Of a stretch of 64,000 nucleotides of DNA, positions 29,987 to 44,591 are shown piece by piece (within the stretch, counting starts at the first letter, position 1; each line of letters begins with the position of its first letter). Both the position numbers and the translations under genes were made by a program. The stretch comes from Pseudomonas hydrolytica (GTDB lineage: Bacteria; Pseudomonadota; Gammaproteobacteria; Pseudomonadales; Pseudomonadaceae), in the NCBI RefSeq assembly GCF_021495345.1, contig NZ_CP099397.1, positions 2,294,001 through 2,358,000 on the forward strand, read 5' to 3'. The notes beneath the pieces were generated by a model. The model saw only the letters and a list, made by a program, of their open reading frames with translations, was not told the origin of the DNA and made no database searches.

Positions 29987-30624
29987 AGCAGAAAGCTCCG
30001 CAGATCGGGGTCGGTGATGCTGGTGTCCCAGGCCTGGTCGAACTGGGCCTGGCGCTGACGAACGCGCGCCGGGTCGTTGTACAGGGTATAGCCGGACTGC
30101 TGGTCGAGCTCCGGGCGTAACAGCAGCCCTCGGTCGTCGGCAATCAGGTAGGCCAGCTCCTCGCTGGCATGGTCCGGGTTGAGTTTGCGGATATGCAGAT
30201 TCGACGACAAGCGGCGAGACAGGCTGAGTAGCCGGTGACCTTCCTTCACGGCACGGGTCGGATCGCGCAGCAGGATGCGCAGGCGCGCACGCGGGCTGCT
30301 CAGCAGAAAGCGGGTGCAGGCATGCTGCACGCTGCTGTGGTGATAGAGCCAGGGCTCCAGGTCGTCGCTGTAAAGGCACAGGCTGCGCTGGGCCTGCTGG
30401 ATCAGTGCCAGCACGTGAGCGCGCGCCTCCTGCGGCTGGCTGAAGCGTTCCAGGTGCTCGTGCTGACCGAGGATGAAGGGCGCCGGCTCCCATTGCGCCG
30501 CATCCGGCGTCACGGACTGCGGGTTGTGCACGGCAAAACGCCCCGGCGACTCGAATTCGATGGCTGCCAGCTCAATGGCTTCTGGCGTATCGATCGGTTC
30601 GACCGGGGCGTCTTTTTCGTTCAT
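29983..30624 (-). CDS. conserved protein with a phospholipase-D-like fold, function unknown
   Basis: The 213-residue protein has no signal peptide. The central part (HVLALIQQAQRSLCLYSDDL, then ARLRILLRDPTRAVKEGHRLL) looks like one half of a PLD-type alpha/beta domain, in which a substrate region of DNA or lipid enzymes binds, but no HxKxxxxD motif is visible, so catalysis is doubtful. Its stop overlaps the start of the secretin-like gene, so the pair is probably co-translated. In P. aeruginosa a matching pair sits next to aceA, as far as I recall. I assign no function. Confidence 0.65.
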   Translation of the reverse strand: MNEKDAPVEPIDTPEAIELAAIEFESPGRFAVHNPQSVTPDAAQWEPAPFILGQHEHLERFSQPQEARAHVLALIQQAQRSLCLYSDDLEPWLYHHSSVQHACTRFLLSSPRARLRILLRDPTRAVKEGHRLLSLSRRLSSNLHIRKLNPDHASEELAYLIADDRGLLLRPELDQQSGYTLYNDPARVRQRQAQFDQAWDTSITDPDLRSFLL

Positions 30625-30632
30625 CGGGGCCT

Positions 30633-31058
30633 CTACTGGCTGGTGCGCACCATATCCACGTGCGGTATGCCGGCGTCGAGGTACTCGTCGCTGACAATCC
30701 TGAAGCCTAGCCTTTCATAGAACGGCGTGGCGTGCACCTGAGCGGTGAGCATTTGCTGACGCAGGCCGCGCTTTTCCGCTTCGGCGATCACCGCCTGCAT
30801 CAGGGTTTCGCCGACCTTGAGGCCGCGCCAGTCCTTGAGCACCGAAACGCGGCCGATGTGACCGTCCGGCAGCAGGCGTGCGGTGCCCACCGCGTAATCA
30901 CCTTCTTCGGCGAGAAAGTGCACGGCGTCGGTGTCTTCGGCGTCCCACTCCAGTTCCGGCGGCACCGATTGCTCGGCGACGAACACGCTGTCGCGGATGC
31001 GGCGAAGCTCGGCATTGTCCCTATGCCAGTCCGCGACGCGGACGGTGATCTCACTCAT
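30633..31058 (-). CDS. GNAT-family N-acetyltransferase
   Basis: The 141-residue protein starts at the ATG 31058 (MSEITVRVADW) and overlaps the roxA stop by 8 bases. The GNAT fold is shown by RRIRDSVFVAEQSVPPELEW in the N-terminal half and by the acetyl-CoA loop IGRVSVLKDWRGLKVGETLM, then ATPFYERLGFRIV near the end. The acceptor is not known. The position in the RoxA unit is conserved in Pseudomonas, which hints at a ribosome- or translation-linked role, but this is inference. Confidence 0.85.
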   Translation of the reverse strand: MSEITVRVADWHRDNAELRRIRDSVFVAEQSVPPELEWDAEDTDAVHFLAEEGDYAVGTARLLPDGHIGRVSVLKDWRGLKVGETLMQAVIAEAEKRGLRQQMLTAQVHATPFYERLGFRIVSDEYLDAGIPHVDMVRTSQ

Positions 31059-32217
31059 CGGCGAACCCCAGGCTGCCCTGTTTGACCAGTTCCCATAGCA
31101 GGGTACGCCCCTCGTCATCGGCCAGCCAGGCACCGAGGTTTTCCACATGTAACGCGTCAGCGCTGCAGATCAGCTTCAGCAGCTCGCGCAGGCTGGTCGA
31201 AACCAGGCGGCTCTGGCCGCTGGCGAACAGCACCAGGTCGTCACCGACTTCCGACCAGGCCATGCGTGCGCTGGGGTTGCGGATGAGGATCGCGCCATCT
31301 TCCAGGGCGCCGAGGAAATCTTCCTCCTCGATCTCGATGCCGGCGACCAGCTCCGGGTACTTGGGCTCGGTCATGAACTGGCCGAACCAGGTCATCAGCA
31401 GGCGCTCGTCGCTCATGTGCTCGTTGAGCAGGGCCTTGAGGCGCTCCAGGGCGTCGCGCTGGATCTGGTTGGGATCCTCGCTCGGCTGGATGTCGGCATC
31501 GCTGTAGCGCTCTTCGTCGGGCAGGAACTGGCCGAGGAAATCGGTGAAATGGGTCAGTACTTCGGCGGCGCTCGGCGCGCGGAAGCCCACGGAATAAGTC
31601 ATGCAATCATCCTCAGCGGTGCCACAGTGGGCGAGGCATGGCGGCAGGTAGAGCATGTCGCCGGGTGCCAGCACCCATTCATCGGTTGGTTCGAATTCGG
31701 CCAGGATCTTCAGATCGGCGTGGGGGAGCAGCGGGCTGTCGGAATCGCACATCTGGCCGATCTGCCAGCGGCGATGACCGTGAGCCTGCAGCAGGAATAC
31801 GTCGTAGTTGTCGAAATGCGGGCCGACGCCGCCGCCGGGCGCGGCGAAGCTGATCATCAGATCGTCGATGCGCCACTTGGGCAGGAACTTGAAGTCCTCC
31901 AGCAGCTCGGCCACTTCCGGGACGAACTGATCGACGGCCTGGACCAGCAGGGTCCAGTCGCGCTCGGGCAGATCCTGGAAGGTGTCTTCGTTGAACGGGC
32001 CACGCTGCAGTTCCCAGGGGCGCTCGCCATGCTCGATCACCAGGCGCGACTCGACTTCCTCTTCCAGCGCCAGGCCGGCCAGTTCGTCCGGGCTGATCGG
32101 GCTTTCGAAGTCGGGAATGGCCTGGCGCACCAGCAGCGGTTTCTTCTGCCAGTAGTCGCGCAGGAATTCACGGGCTGTGAGGCCACCCAGCAATTGCAGC
32201 GGAGTATCAGGATTCAT
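31051..32217 (-). CDS. roxA: 50S ribosomal protein L16 arginine 3-hydroxylase, JmjC oxygenase
   Basis: This 388-residue protein is a 2-oxoglutarate- and Fe(II)-dependent oxygenase of the YcfD/RoxA group, which hydroxylates a conserved arginine of ribosomal protein L16. The iron triad is visible: His134-x-Asp136 in PHFDNYD and His197 in CLAHCG. The C-terminal winged-helix dimerisation region is present. It is translated into the GNAT gene by an 8-base overlap. The purB terminator lies just upstream, so it needs its own promoter. Confidence 0.9.
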   Translation of the reverse strand: MNPDTPLQLLGGLTAREFLRDYWQKKPLLVRQAIPDFESPISPDELAGLALEEEVESRLVIEHGERPWELQRGPFNEDTFQDLPERDWTLLVQAVDQFVPEVAELLEDFKFLPKWRIDDLMISFAAPGGGVGPHFDNYDVFLLQAHGHRRWQIGQMCDSDSPLLPHADLKILAEFEPTDEWVLAPGDMLYLPPCLAHCGTAEDDCMTYSVGFRAPSAAEVLTHFTDFLGQFLPDEERYSDADIQPSEDPNQIQRDALERLKALLNEHMSDERLLMTWFGQFMTEPKYPELVAGIEIEEEDFLGALEDGAILIRNPSARMAWSEVGDDLVLFASGQSRLVSTSLRELLKLICSADALHVENLGAWLADDEGRTLLWELVKQGSLGFADE

Positions 32218-32256
32218 CAGTAAGCCCTTGAAATGAATAAAAACCTTAAAACAAAA

Positions 32257-32277
32257 ACGCCCGGCTCAGCCGGGCGT
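32257..32277 (-). terminator. rho-independent terminator of purB
   Basis: On the minus strand the 9-base arms cgcccggct and agccgggcg are followed by a T-rich run (tttttgtttt). Confidence 0.8.
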
Positions 32278-32295
32278 CCTCGAGGCTGGTGTCGC

Positions 32296-33786
<1,491 letters not shown>

Positions 33787-33814
33787 TCATACATGAAAAC
33801 CGACGCTTGGCCGC

Positions 33815-34678
33815 CTATGCCCTGCGCCTGGCGACCGATAACAGACTGGCGGCAAAGATCAGCGCCGCGCCGAGCAGCGAGAGGCTGTCCGGCGTCTCGC
33901 CCCAGAGCAGCCAGGCGATGATGCCGGCGAAGACGATGGCCAGGTAGGCGACCGGGCCGATCAGCCCGGGCGGCGCCAGGCCATAGGCGCGCGACATGAT
34001 CACCTGGCTGGCGGTGGCCAGCAGGCCGATGCCCAGCAGCCAGCTCAGTTGCGTGGCATCGAGCGGTTGCCAGCTCCAGGTCAGCGGGATGGCGGAAAAC
34101 AGCGCGCTGAACAGCGAGAAATAGAAGACGATGCGCGTCGCTGGCTCGCTGTCGCTCATCTCGCGGATGGAAACGAAGGCGAATGCGGCCAGCAGGCTGG
34201 CCGCCAGACCGACCAGGGCTGCACCTTCGAACAGTGCGGCGCTGGGTTTGGCCACCAGCAGCACCCCGCACAGGCCGATCAGGCTGCTGATCAGCATGCG
34301 CCGGGTCAGCGGTTCCTTGAGCCAGATATGCGCGATCAGCGGGGTGAACACCGGCGCCGAGTAGGTGAACAGCATGGCGTCGGCCAGGGGGAGGTGGGCG
34401 ATGGCGTAGAAGAAGCAGTACATCGCCGCGAGGCCGTAGGTGGTGCGCCACAGGTGGGACTTCAGGCGGGTCGTGCGCAGCGGACGGACGCCGCGCACCA
34501 GCAGCAGCGGCAAAAAGAACAGCACGCCGACCAGGTTGCGGAAGAACACCACCGACTCGTTGTTGACGCTGGCGGAGACCTCGCGAATGCCGACTCCGGT
34601 GAAGGCGAACAGCAGCGCCGAGAGTGCCAGCAGCAGGGCACCCTGAAGGGGTTTGACGCTGCGGCTGGCGGGCTCCAT
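33815..34678 (-). CDS. EamA/RhaT-family drug/metabolite transporter
   Basis: The ATG at 34678 (MEPASRSVKPLQG) lies two bases after the hflD stop and gives 287 residues with ten predicted helices in two EamA repeats, as in the DMT superfamily. Typical stretches are FFRNLVGVLFFLPLLL, ADAMLFTYSAPVFTPLIAHI and PVAYLAIVFAGIIAWLLWGE. The substrate cannot be told from sequence; metabolite export is the common role. It forms the last gene of the mnmA-hflD unit. Confidence 0.88.
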   Translation of the reverse strand: MEPASRSVKPLQGALLLALSALLFAFTGVGIREVSASVNNESVVFFRNLVGVLFFLPLLLVRGVRPLRTTRLKSHLWRTTYGLAAMYCFFYAIAHLPLADAMLFTYSAPVFTPLIAHIWLKEPLTRRMLISSLIGLCGVLLVAKPSAALFEGAALVGLAASLLAAFAFVSIREMSDSEPATRIVFYFSLFSALFSAIPLTWSWQPLDATQLSWLLGIGLLATASQVIMSRAYGLAPPGLIGPVAYLAIVFAGIIAWLLWGETPDSLSLLGAALIFAASLLSVARRRA

Positions 34679-34680
34679 GG

Positions 34681-35301
34681 TCAGTTTCGCGTCATGTCGT
34701 AGAGCGCCTTGAGCAGCTTGCCGCGGCTGAACACCAGCTGCCAGCGGTGGCCGCCGAGCTGACGCCACAGGCGCGCCGAGCGAATGCCTGCGAGCAGCAG
34801 GGCGCGGATCTTCGCTGCGTTGTTCGGCTGCTGCAGGAAGCGCATGTCGCCGTGCACCTGGATGCGCTGGCGGAAGGTGCTGATGGTGTCCTGGTACAGG
34901 CCGCCGCAGGCGGCGATGACATTGTCGTGGACCAGGCCGAAATGCTCGACCTGTTGCTGGATCTGGTCCAGGCGGCTGCCCATGATCTGCAGCATGTCGC
35001 TGCGCTTGTCCAGTTGGCGCTCCAGGCCGATCATTGCCAGGGAGTAGCGCAGCGGCTCGCGCTGCAGGGCGGACGGGTTGCGTTCCAGCGAACTGATCAG
35101 CGCGCGATAGCCATCACGCAGGTTGAGATCGTCGCCGCCGTAGACGTCCAGCGTGGTTTGCGGATCGCGCACCAGCAGGCTGCCGAGCATGCAGCTCATC
35201 GAGGCTTCGCTGACCTGGCCGGTGCGGGCGATCTTGTCGGCCAGCACGGCGGCTTCGAATACCGCGCCGAGCGCGACCAGCTGTTCCTGCATCGGAGTCA
35301 T
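34681..35301 (-). CDS. hflD: high-frequency-lysogenization-type protein HflD
   Basis: The 206-residue protein starts at the ATG 35301, which overlaps the mnmA stop. The family pattern is clear: [40 protein letters not shown] and [19 protein letters not shown]. HflD is a helical protein on the inner face of the membrane; in E. coli it limits phage lambda lysogeny by binding CII. Its everyday role is unclear. The mnmA-hflD order is standard in gammaproteobacteria. Confidence 0.93.
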   Translation of the reverse strand: MTPMQEQLVALGAVFEAAVLADKIARTGQVSEASMSCMLGSLLVRDPQTTLDVYGGDDLNLRDGYRALISSLERNPSALQREPLRYSLAMIGLERQLDKRSDMLQIMGSRLDQIQQQVEHFGLVHDNVIAACGGLYQDTISTFRQRIQVHGDMRFLQQPNNAAKIRALLLAGIRSARLWRQLGGHRWQLVFSRGKLLKALYDMTRN

Positions 35302-36410
35302 CGGGCGTCCTCGTACCAGGCTTGCGCGGTTTCGATCACGCCGCCGCCGAGGCACACCTCACCGTCGTAGAACACCACGGACTGACCCGGGGTAACGGCG
35401 CGCTGCGGCTCGTCGAACACGGCGCGATAGCCGTTCTCGGTCTTCTCCAGAGTGCAGCTTTGATCGCTCTGGCGGTAACGCACCTTGGCCGTGAGGCGGC
35501 GCGGCGTGCTCAGGTCCACGGGGTTGACCCAGTAGATGTCCGAGGCGAGCAGGGCGCGGGAGAACAGCCAGGGGTGTTCGTTACCCTGGCCGACGATCAG
35601 CACGTTGCGCGTCAGGTCCTTGCGCAGCACGTACCAGGGATCGTCGCCGGCATCCTTGAGGCCACCGATGCCCAAGCCCTGGCGCTGGCCAATGGTGTGG
35701 TACATCAGGCCGTGATGACGGCCGATGACCTGACCTTCGGTGGTTTCGATGTCACCCGGCTGTGCCGGCAGGTACTGCTTGAGGAAGTCGCTGAAGCGGC
35801 GTTCGCCAATGAAGCAGATGCCGGTGGAGTCCTTCTTCTTCGCCGTGGCCAGCTCGTATTTTTCGGCAATGGCGCGTACCTGCGGCTTCTCCAGCTCGCC
35901 GACCGGGAACAGGGTCTTGGCGATCTGCTCGCCACCGACGGCGTGCAGGAAGTAGCTCTGGTCCTTGTTCGGGTCCAGGCCCTTGAGCAGCTCGGTACGG
36001 CCCTCGATATCGCGACGGCGCACGTAGTGGCCGGTGGCGATCAGGTCGGCACCGAGCGACAGGGCGTAGTCGAGGAAGGCTTTGAACTTGATCTCGCGGT
36101 TGCACAGGATGTCCGGGTTCGGCGTACGTCCGGCCTTGTATTCGGCCAGGAAATGCTCGAACACGTTGTCCCAGTACTCGGCGGCGAAGTTGGCGGTGTG
36201 CAGCTTGATGCCGATGCGGTCGCATACGGCTTGGGCGTCGGCCAGGTCGTCCATGGCAGTGCAGTATTCGGTGCCGTCGTCTTCGTCCCAGTTCTTCATG
36301 AACAGGCCTTCGACCTGGTAACCCTGCTCCATCAACAGCAGGGCGGAAACGGACGAGTCGACGCCGCCGGACATGCCGACGATCACGCGTTGGGTGCTAG
36401 GTGCTTGCAT
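35298..36410 (-). CDS. mnmA: tRNA-specific 2-thiouridylase MnmA
   Basis: The 370-residue enzyme puts sulfur on U34 of tRNA-Lys, -Glu and -Gln. The ATP pyrophosphatase loop [15 protein letters not shown] is near residue 13. The two catalytic cysteines lie in [12 protein letters not shown] (about Cys101) and [13 protein letters not shown] (about Cys197). It takes sulfur from TusE, whose gene and partners are at 57115-58498. It heads the mnmA-hflD-EamA unit. Confidence 0.96.
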   Translation of the reverse strand: MQAPSTQRVIVGMSGGVDSSVSALLLMEQGYQVEGLFMKNWDEDDGTEYCTAMDDLADAQAVCDRIGIKLHTANFAAEYWDNVFEHFLAEYKAGRTPNPDILCNREIKFKAFLDYALSLGADLIATGHYVRRRDIEGRTELLKGLDPNKDQSYFLHAVGGEQIAKTLFPVGELEKPQVRAIAEKYELATAKKKDSTGICFIGERRFSDFLKQYLPAQPGDIETTEGQVIGRHHGLMYHTIGQRQGLGIGGLKDAGDDPWYVLRKDLTRNVLIVGQGNEHPWLFSRALLASDIYWVNPVDLSTPRRLTAKVRYRQSDQSCTLEKTENGYRAVFDEPQRAVTPGQSVVFYDGEVCLGGGVIETAQAWYEDAR

Positions 36411-36453
36411 GGGAATCTGCGAGTGAAGCCTGAAAAGTTGTCGAGTTTAACAG

Positions 36454-36518
36454 GTAGGGTGCGCTATGCGCACCGAGCACTTGCCACGGTGTCCGTGGTG
36501 CGCACGGCGCAACCCTGC
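36454..36518. repeat. REP-like inverted pair (gtagggtgcgc family)
   Basis: gtagggtgcgctatgcgcacc and ggtgcgcacggcgcaaccctg face each other between the Nudix gene and mnmA, in the same family as 53531-53592. Confidence 0.55.
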
Positions 36519-36538
36519 GCAACGGCATATGCTCGCGT

Positions 36539-36979
36539 TCAATCGCGCACCAGCTCCAGCGGTCCGTTTATGCCGGCCAGGTAATCATCCACGCAACGCA
36601 ACACCAGCTCGCTGCGCCAGCGCTCGGGTTGCACCGCCAGCTCGTCGCGGGTCAGCCAGGTGATGCCGCTGATGTCGCTGTCCAGCTCGCGCGCGGGGTC
36701 ATGGTGCACGGGGCGGGCGCTGAAGCACACGCGCTGGTAGGTCACGCCGTTGCTCGGGGCGGTATAGAGGTAGATGCCGAGCAGGCCGGTGAGTTCGACC
36801 TCCCAGCCGGTTTCCTCAAGGGTTTCGCGCAGCGCCGCCTCGCGCAGCGATTCGTTGGCTTCCAGATGGCCGGCCGGCTGGTTGAGCACCATGCGGCCAG
36901 CCTTGAATTCTTCGACTAACAGAAAACGGCCATCGTCTTCGATTACCGTGGCCACGGTGATATGGGGTTGCCATTCCAT
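36539..36979 (-). CDS. nudJ: Nudix hydrolase, NudJ-like
   Basis: The 146-residue protein starts at the ATG 36979 (MEWQPHITVATVIEDDGRFL). The Nudix box is complete: GHLEANESLREAALRETLEE followed by TGWEV, with the REtxEE core that binds the metal. Wording and position just upstream of mnmA match NudJ, a phosphatase acting on nucleoside di- and triphosphates and on the thiamine precursor HMP-PP in E. coli. The substrate here is inferred from that similarity. Confidence 0.87.
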   Translation of the reverse strand: MEWQPHITVATVIEDDGRFLLVEEFKAGRMVLNQPAGHLEANESLREAALRETLEETGWEVELTGLLGIYLYTAPSNGVTYQRVCFSARPVHHDPARELDSDISGITWLTRDELAVQPERWRSELVLRCVDDYLAGINGPLELVRD

Positions 36980-37043
36980 CTTCGCGTTCTCCGGTACTGT
37001 TTGCTGGACGAGCCCCGCAGGAGCGATTGTCCGTATCCATAAA

Positions 37044-37073
37044 TAAAGAACCCCGGCACCAGGCCGGGGTTCT
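37044..37073. terminator. terminator after idh
   Basis: gaaccccgg and ccggggttc pair around a 7-base loop; on the minus strand tttatttat follows. It separates idh from the Nudix gene. Confidence 0.75.
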
Positions 37074-37091
37074 TCTGACACTCAAGCCTGA

Positions 37092-39320
<2,229 letters not shown>

Positions 39321-39681
39321 TTAGCGTTAACTCTCTTCTTTGCTGAGCGCGCATAGAAACTCGACCTGCGCGGGTAGGCGCCTGGACCCCATGGTGGCGG
39401 GGCCGGGTCGAGGACTCGCCGCGGTGATGTTGGATGCACCCGTAGAGTGTCGAGCATTTCGATCCGGCAGACAGTGGTGGCCGTTTACCGGTTTCAAGAG
39501 GTTGCTGCCTGGTTCCAGGCAAGTGGCCCCTTATGACTCGTTAGTCACCTAAGCAGTATACCACTGCGGCACCTCGCCGCAGAATGCCCAGTTGAATAAG
39601 ACCTTTGCACATGTGTCTCGCCCGACGGGATTGCGCTACTCTCGGGGATGCACACTGCCTAACCACAAGATGGAGTCCAGC
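39321..39681. promoter_or_regulatory. divergent idh/icd control region with two palindromes
   Basis: This 361-base gap has no gene. It holds the perfect 16-base palindrome tgcctggttccaggca (39506-39521) and, 12 bases on, tgact-cgtt-agtca (39534-39547). Both are placed where a regulator could act on either gene. I could not assign a clear -35/-10 pair to either side. Confidence 0.4.
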
Positions 39682-40938
<1,257 letters not shown>

Positions 40939-40961
40939 TCGGCAGATCGGTTCAGAGCGTG

Positions 40962-40993
40962 AAAAAAAGGCCGGTCACATGACCGGCCTTTTC
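40962..40993. terminator. bidirectional terminator between icd and cspD
   Basis: aaaaggccggtca and tgaccggcctttt pair around a tiny loop, with A- and T-runs on both sides, serving both convergent genes. Confidence 0.85.
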
Positions 40994-41013
40994 ATGGCGA
41001 CTTGCCAGGGTAC

Positions 41014-41283
41014 TCAGACTTCGACAGTGCTCGCGATATTTTGCGCCTGGGGTACGGCCGCTGGGGCGTCCTGGGTGGCGGTAACCGCGCTGATATTGAC
41101 CGCATGCAGTCCTTTGGGGCCTTGCACGATCTCGAAGCGGACCGGCTGGCCGGCCTTGAGTGTTTTATAACCGTCCATCTGGATGGCCGAGTAGTGGGCG
41201 AACAGGTCCTCATCTCGGCCATCGGCCAGGATGAATCCATAGCCCTTGGCGTTGTTGAACCACTTGACCTTACCACTGAGCAT
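41014..41283 (-). CDS. cspD: cold-shock-like protein CspD
   Basis: The ATG at 41283 gives an 89-residue protein with one cold-shock domain: [16 protein letters not shown] carries RNP1-like aromatic residues and [11 protein letters not shown] the second RNA-binding strand (HYS in place of HFS). The longer, Ala/Pro-rich tail is as in CspD rather than CspA. CspD of E. coli binds single-stranded DNA and inhibits replication in stationary phase. It is divergent from clpS with 231 bases between, as in E. coli and P. aeruginosa. Confidence 0.92.
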   Translation of the reverse strand: MLSGKVKWFNNAKGYGFILADGRDEDLFAHYSAIQMDGYKTLKAGQPVRFEIVQGPKGLHAVNISAVTATQDAPAAVPQAQNIASTVEV

Positions 41284-41514
41284 GCTGATATCCCTCTGCA
41301 AAGGACTCCATCTCTGGAGTATCATCCACTTCGATTCCGCGCGATAACCGACCAGGCTGGGCGAAGGCGTGGAACCCCGGATACCCACCAATGGGTATTC
41401 ATTGTTTGTAACACCCTTTTGCCGATAGTCAAGGCTATACGGCGGACGGCTGAGAACTCAGTCAAACTCCCTCTAGCATCCCTGTTCGTCCGGCCCCGAA
41501 CCTCTGATTCCAGC

Positions 41515-41877
41515 ATGCATGCAAGTAGCCAGATTCGACTAACATTCAATCAGGATCACCCGGCAGAGCATGAGGACGACTCGTCCGGTATCGCTGTCCA
41601 GGAATCCAAGCCAGCATTGCAGGCACCACCGATGTACAAGGTGGTCTTATTCAATGACGACTACACCCCGATGGATTTTGTCGTCGAAGTGCTTGAAACC
41701 TTTTTCGGCATGAACCGGGAGCTGGCGACCAAGATCATGCTGACCGTCCATACAGAAGGACGTGCGGTATGTGGCGTGTATACCCGCGATATTGCGGAGA
41801 CCAAGGCAATGCAGGTCAACCAGTACGCGCGGGAGAGTCAGCATCCGCTACTCTGTGAAATAGAGAAGGACGGTTAA
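41515..41877 (+). CDS. clpS: ATP-dependent Clp protease adaptor ClpS
   Basis: The ATG at 41515 gives 120 residues. The adaptor core [20 protein letters not shown] has the N-degron pocket Asn-Asp-Asp and Met residues, and [20 protein letters not shown] contributes the pocket His. ClpS hands proteins with Leu, Phe, Tyr or Trp at the N terminus to ClpAP. No strong ribosome site is visible before this ATG. It lies 29 bases before clpA. Confidence 0.95.
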   Translation: MHASSQIRLTFNQDHPAEHEDDSSGIAVQESKPALQAPPMYKVVLFNDDYTPMDFVVEVLETFFGMNRELATKIMLTVHTEGRAVCGVYTRDIAETKAMQVNQYARESQHPLLCEIEKDG

Positions 41878-41906
41878 CGCCGGCCACTTGGGTATGAGGT
41901 GAAGCT

Positions 41907-44177
41907 ATGTTGAATCGAGAGCTCGAAGTCACCCTCAATCTGGCTTTCAAGGAGGCCCGTGCCAAACGTCATGAATTCATGACGGTCGAGCATCTGCTGC
42001 TCGCCTTGCTGGATAACGAAGCTGCGGCCAGTGTACTGCGGGCCTGCGGGGCCAATCTCGACAAGCTGCGCCATGATCTGCAGGAGTTCATCGACTCCAC
42101 CACGCCACTGATTCCGCAGCACGACGAGGAGCGCGAAACCCAGCCGACCCTGGGCTTCCAGCGCGTGCTGCAGCGTGCAGTGTTCCACGTGCAGAGTTCC
42201 GGCAAGCGTGAAGTGACCGGCGCCAACGTGCTGGTGGCGATCTTCAGCGAGCAGGAAAGTCAGGCCGTGTTCCTGCTCAAGCAGCAGAGCGTGGCCCGTA
42301 TCGACGTGGTCAACTACATCGCTCACGGTATTTCCAAGGTCCCTGGCCATGGCGATCAGCATGAGCACGACCAGGACATGCAGGACGAGGAGGGTGGCGA
42401 GTCGTCCACCTCCGGCAACCCGCTGGATGCCTACGCCAGCAACCTCAACGAGCTGGCGCGCCAGGGGCGTATCGATCCGCTGGTCGGTCGCGAGCATGAG
42501 GTCGAGCGCGTAGCGCAGATTCTCGCCCGTCGGCGCAAGAACAACCCGCTGCTGGTGGGTGAGGCCGGTGTCGGCAAGACCGCCATCGCCGAGGGCCTGG
42601 CCAAGCGTATCGTCGACGAGCAGGTGCCCGATCTGCTGGCCGACAGCGTGGTCTATTCCCTGGACCTTGGTGCGCTGCTGGCCGGGACCAAGTACCGCGG
42701 CGACTTCGAGAAGCGCTTCAAGGCGCTGCTCAATGAGCTGCGCAAGCGTCCGCATGCCATTCTGTTCATCGACGAGATCCACACCATCATCGGTGCCGGT
42801 GCTGCATCGGGTGGGGTAATGGATGCCTCCAACCTGCTCAAGCCGATGCTGTCCTCTGGCGAGATTCGCTGCATCGGTTCCACCACCTTCCAGGAATTTC
42901 GCGGCATCTTCGAGAAGGATCGCGCTTTGGCGCGGCGCTTCCAGAAGGTCGACGTGGTCGAACCGTCTGTGGAGGACACCGTCGGCATCCTCAAGGGGCT
43001 CAAGGCGCGTTTCGAGCAGCATCACCATATCGAGTACAGCGATGAGGCCCTGCGCGCCGCGGCCGAGCTGGCTGCGCGCTACATCAACGACCGGCATATG
43101 CCGGACAAGGCCATCGACGTGATCGACGAAGCCGGCGCCTATCAGCGCCTGCAGCCGGAAGACAAGCGTGTGCCGCGCATCGACGTGGCGCAGGTCGAGG
43201 ACATCGTCGCCAAGATCGCGCGGATTCCGCCGAAGCATGTGTCCAGCTCCGACAAGGAGCTGCTGCGCAACCTCGAGCGTGATCTCAAGCTCACCGTGTT
43301 CGGTCAGGATGCCGCCATCGATTCGCTGGCCACCGCGATCAAGCTGTCGCGCGCCGGGCTCAAGGCGCCGGACAAGCCGGTCGGCTCCTTCCTCTTCGCC
43401 GGTCCCACCGGCGTGGGCAAGACCGAGGCGGCTCGTCAGTTGGCCAAGGCGATGGGCATCGAGCTGGTGCGCTTCGACATGTCCGAGTACATGGAGCGGC
43501 ATACCGTTTCCCGTCTGATCGGCGCGCCGCCTGGCTACGTCGGTTTCGATCAGGGCGGTCTGCTCACCGAGGCCATCACCAAGCAGCCGCACTGCGTGCT
43601 GCTGCTCGACGAGATCGAGAAGGCGCATCCGGAAGTCTTCAACCTGCTGCTGCAGGTGATGGACCACGGCACGCTGACTGACAACAACGGGCGCAAGGCG
43701 GACTTCCGCAACGTGATCCTTATCATGACCACCAACGCCGGTGCGGAAACCGCCTCGCGTGCGTCGATCGGCTTCACCCAGCAGGATCATTCCACCGATG
43801 CCATGGAAGTGATCAAGAAGAGCTTCACGCCGGAGTTCCGCAACCGTCTGGACACCATCATCCAGTTTGGTCGCCTCAGTCACGAGACGATCAAGAGCAT
43901 CGTCGACAAGTTCCTCACCGAACTGCAGGCGCAGCTGGAAGACAAGCGTGTCACCCTGGAGGTCAGCGATGCGGCGCGCAGCTGGCTGGCCGAGCGTGGT
44001 TACGACGTGATGATGGGCGCCAGGCCGATGGCGCGTTTGATCCAGGACAAGATCAAGCGCCCTCTGGCAGAGGAAATCCTCTTCGGCGAGCTGGCCGAGC
44101 ATGGCGGCGTGGTGCACATCGACATCAAGGATGGCGAGCCGAGCTTCGAGTACGAGACGACGGCGGAAGTCGCCTGA
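41907..44177 (+). CDS. clpA: ATP-dependent Clp protease ATP-binding subunit ClpA
   Basis: The 756-residue unfoldase has the N domain that docks ClpS ([20 protein letters not shown]) and two AAA+ modules: Walker [12 protein letters not shown] with Walker [11 protein letters not shown], and [13 protein letters not shown] with [15 protein letters not shown]. It feeds substrates to ClpP. Length matches E. coli ClpA (758). A strong bidirectional terminator follows. Confidence 0.97.
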   Translation: MLNRELEVTLNLAFKEARAKRHEFMTVEHLLLALLDNEAAASVLRACGANLDKLRHDLQEFIDSTTPLIPQHDEERETQPTLGFQRVLQRAVFHVQSSGKREVTGANVLVAIFSEQESQAVFLLKQQSVARIDVVNYIAHGISKVPGHGDQHEHDQDMQDEEGGESSTSGNPLDAYASNLNELARQGRIDPLVGREHEVERVAQILARRRKNNPLLVGEAGVGKTAIAEGLAKRIVDEQVPDLLADSVVYSLDLGALLAGTKYRGDFEKRFKALLNELRKRPHAILFIDEIHTIIGAGAASGGVMDASNLLKPMLSSGEIRCIGSTTFQEFRGIFEKDRALARRFQKVDVVEPSVEDTVGILKGLKARFEQHHHIEYSDEALRAAAELAARYINDRHMPDKAIDVIDEAGAYQRLQPEDKRVPRIDVAQVEDIVAKIARIPPKHVSSSDKELLRNLERDLKLTVFGQDAAIDSLATAIKLSRAGLKAPDKPVGSFLFAGPTGVGKTEAARQLAKAMGIELVRFDMSEYMERHTVSRLIGAPPGYVGFDQGGLLTEAITKQPHCVLLLDEIEKAHPEVFNLLLQVMDHGTLTDNNGRKADFRNVILIMTTNAGAETASRASIGFTQQDHSTDAMEVIKKSFTPEFRNRLDTIIQFGRLSHETIKSIVDKFLTELQAQLEDKRVTLEVSDAARSWLAERGYDVMMGARPMARLIQDKIKRPLAEEILFGELAEHGGVVHIDIKDGEPSFEYETTAEVA

Positions 44178-44187
44178 TCGAAGGCAA

Positions 44188-44231
44188 CACCAACGAAAAC
44201 GCCCGGCAGTGCCGGGCGTTTTCGTTTGGTG
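44188..44231. terminator. bidirectional terminator between clpA and infA
   Basis: An extended stem, caacgaaaacgcccggc against gccgggcgttttcgttt, with a 3-base loop. It serves both convergent genes. Confidence 0.9.
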
Positions 44232-44237
44232 CTTGGC

Positions 44238-44456
44238 TTAACGGGCGCGGTAGGTGATGCGGCCCTTGCTCAAGTCATAAGGTGTCAGCTCGACGCGCAC
44301 CTTGTCACCAGTGAGAATGCGGATGTAGTTCTTGCGCATCTTGCCGGAGATGTGCGCGGTAACGACGTGCCCGTTTTCCAACTCCACGCGGAACATGGTG
44401 TTGGGCAGGGTGTCGACGACAGTGCCTTCCATTTCGAAGCTGTCTTCTTTCGACAT
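44238..44456 (-). CDS. infA: translation initiation factor IF-1
   Basis: The 72-residue S1-type OB-fold protein starts at the ATG 44456 ([19 protein letters not shown]) and ends in [12 protein letters not shown], both typical. IF-1 binds the 30S A site during initiation. It is in the same direction as bpt and aat. Confidence 0.97.
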
Positions 44457-44591
44457 GCAGTAAAGCCCTCGGTATCCAGGAAATGGCCCGGTGCAACTGG
44501 CGCCAGGCAAAAGCGGCGTGCATTGTGCCCGAAAACAGGAGGCTGCGCCAAGGGGCTTGGATTGTTCGGCTTGCCTTGAGGGCGCGCGTGA

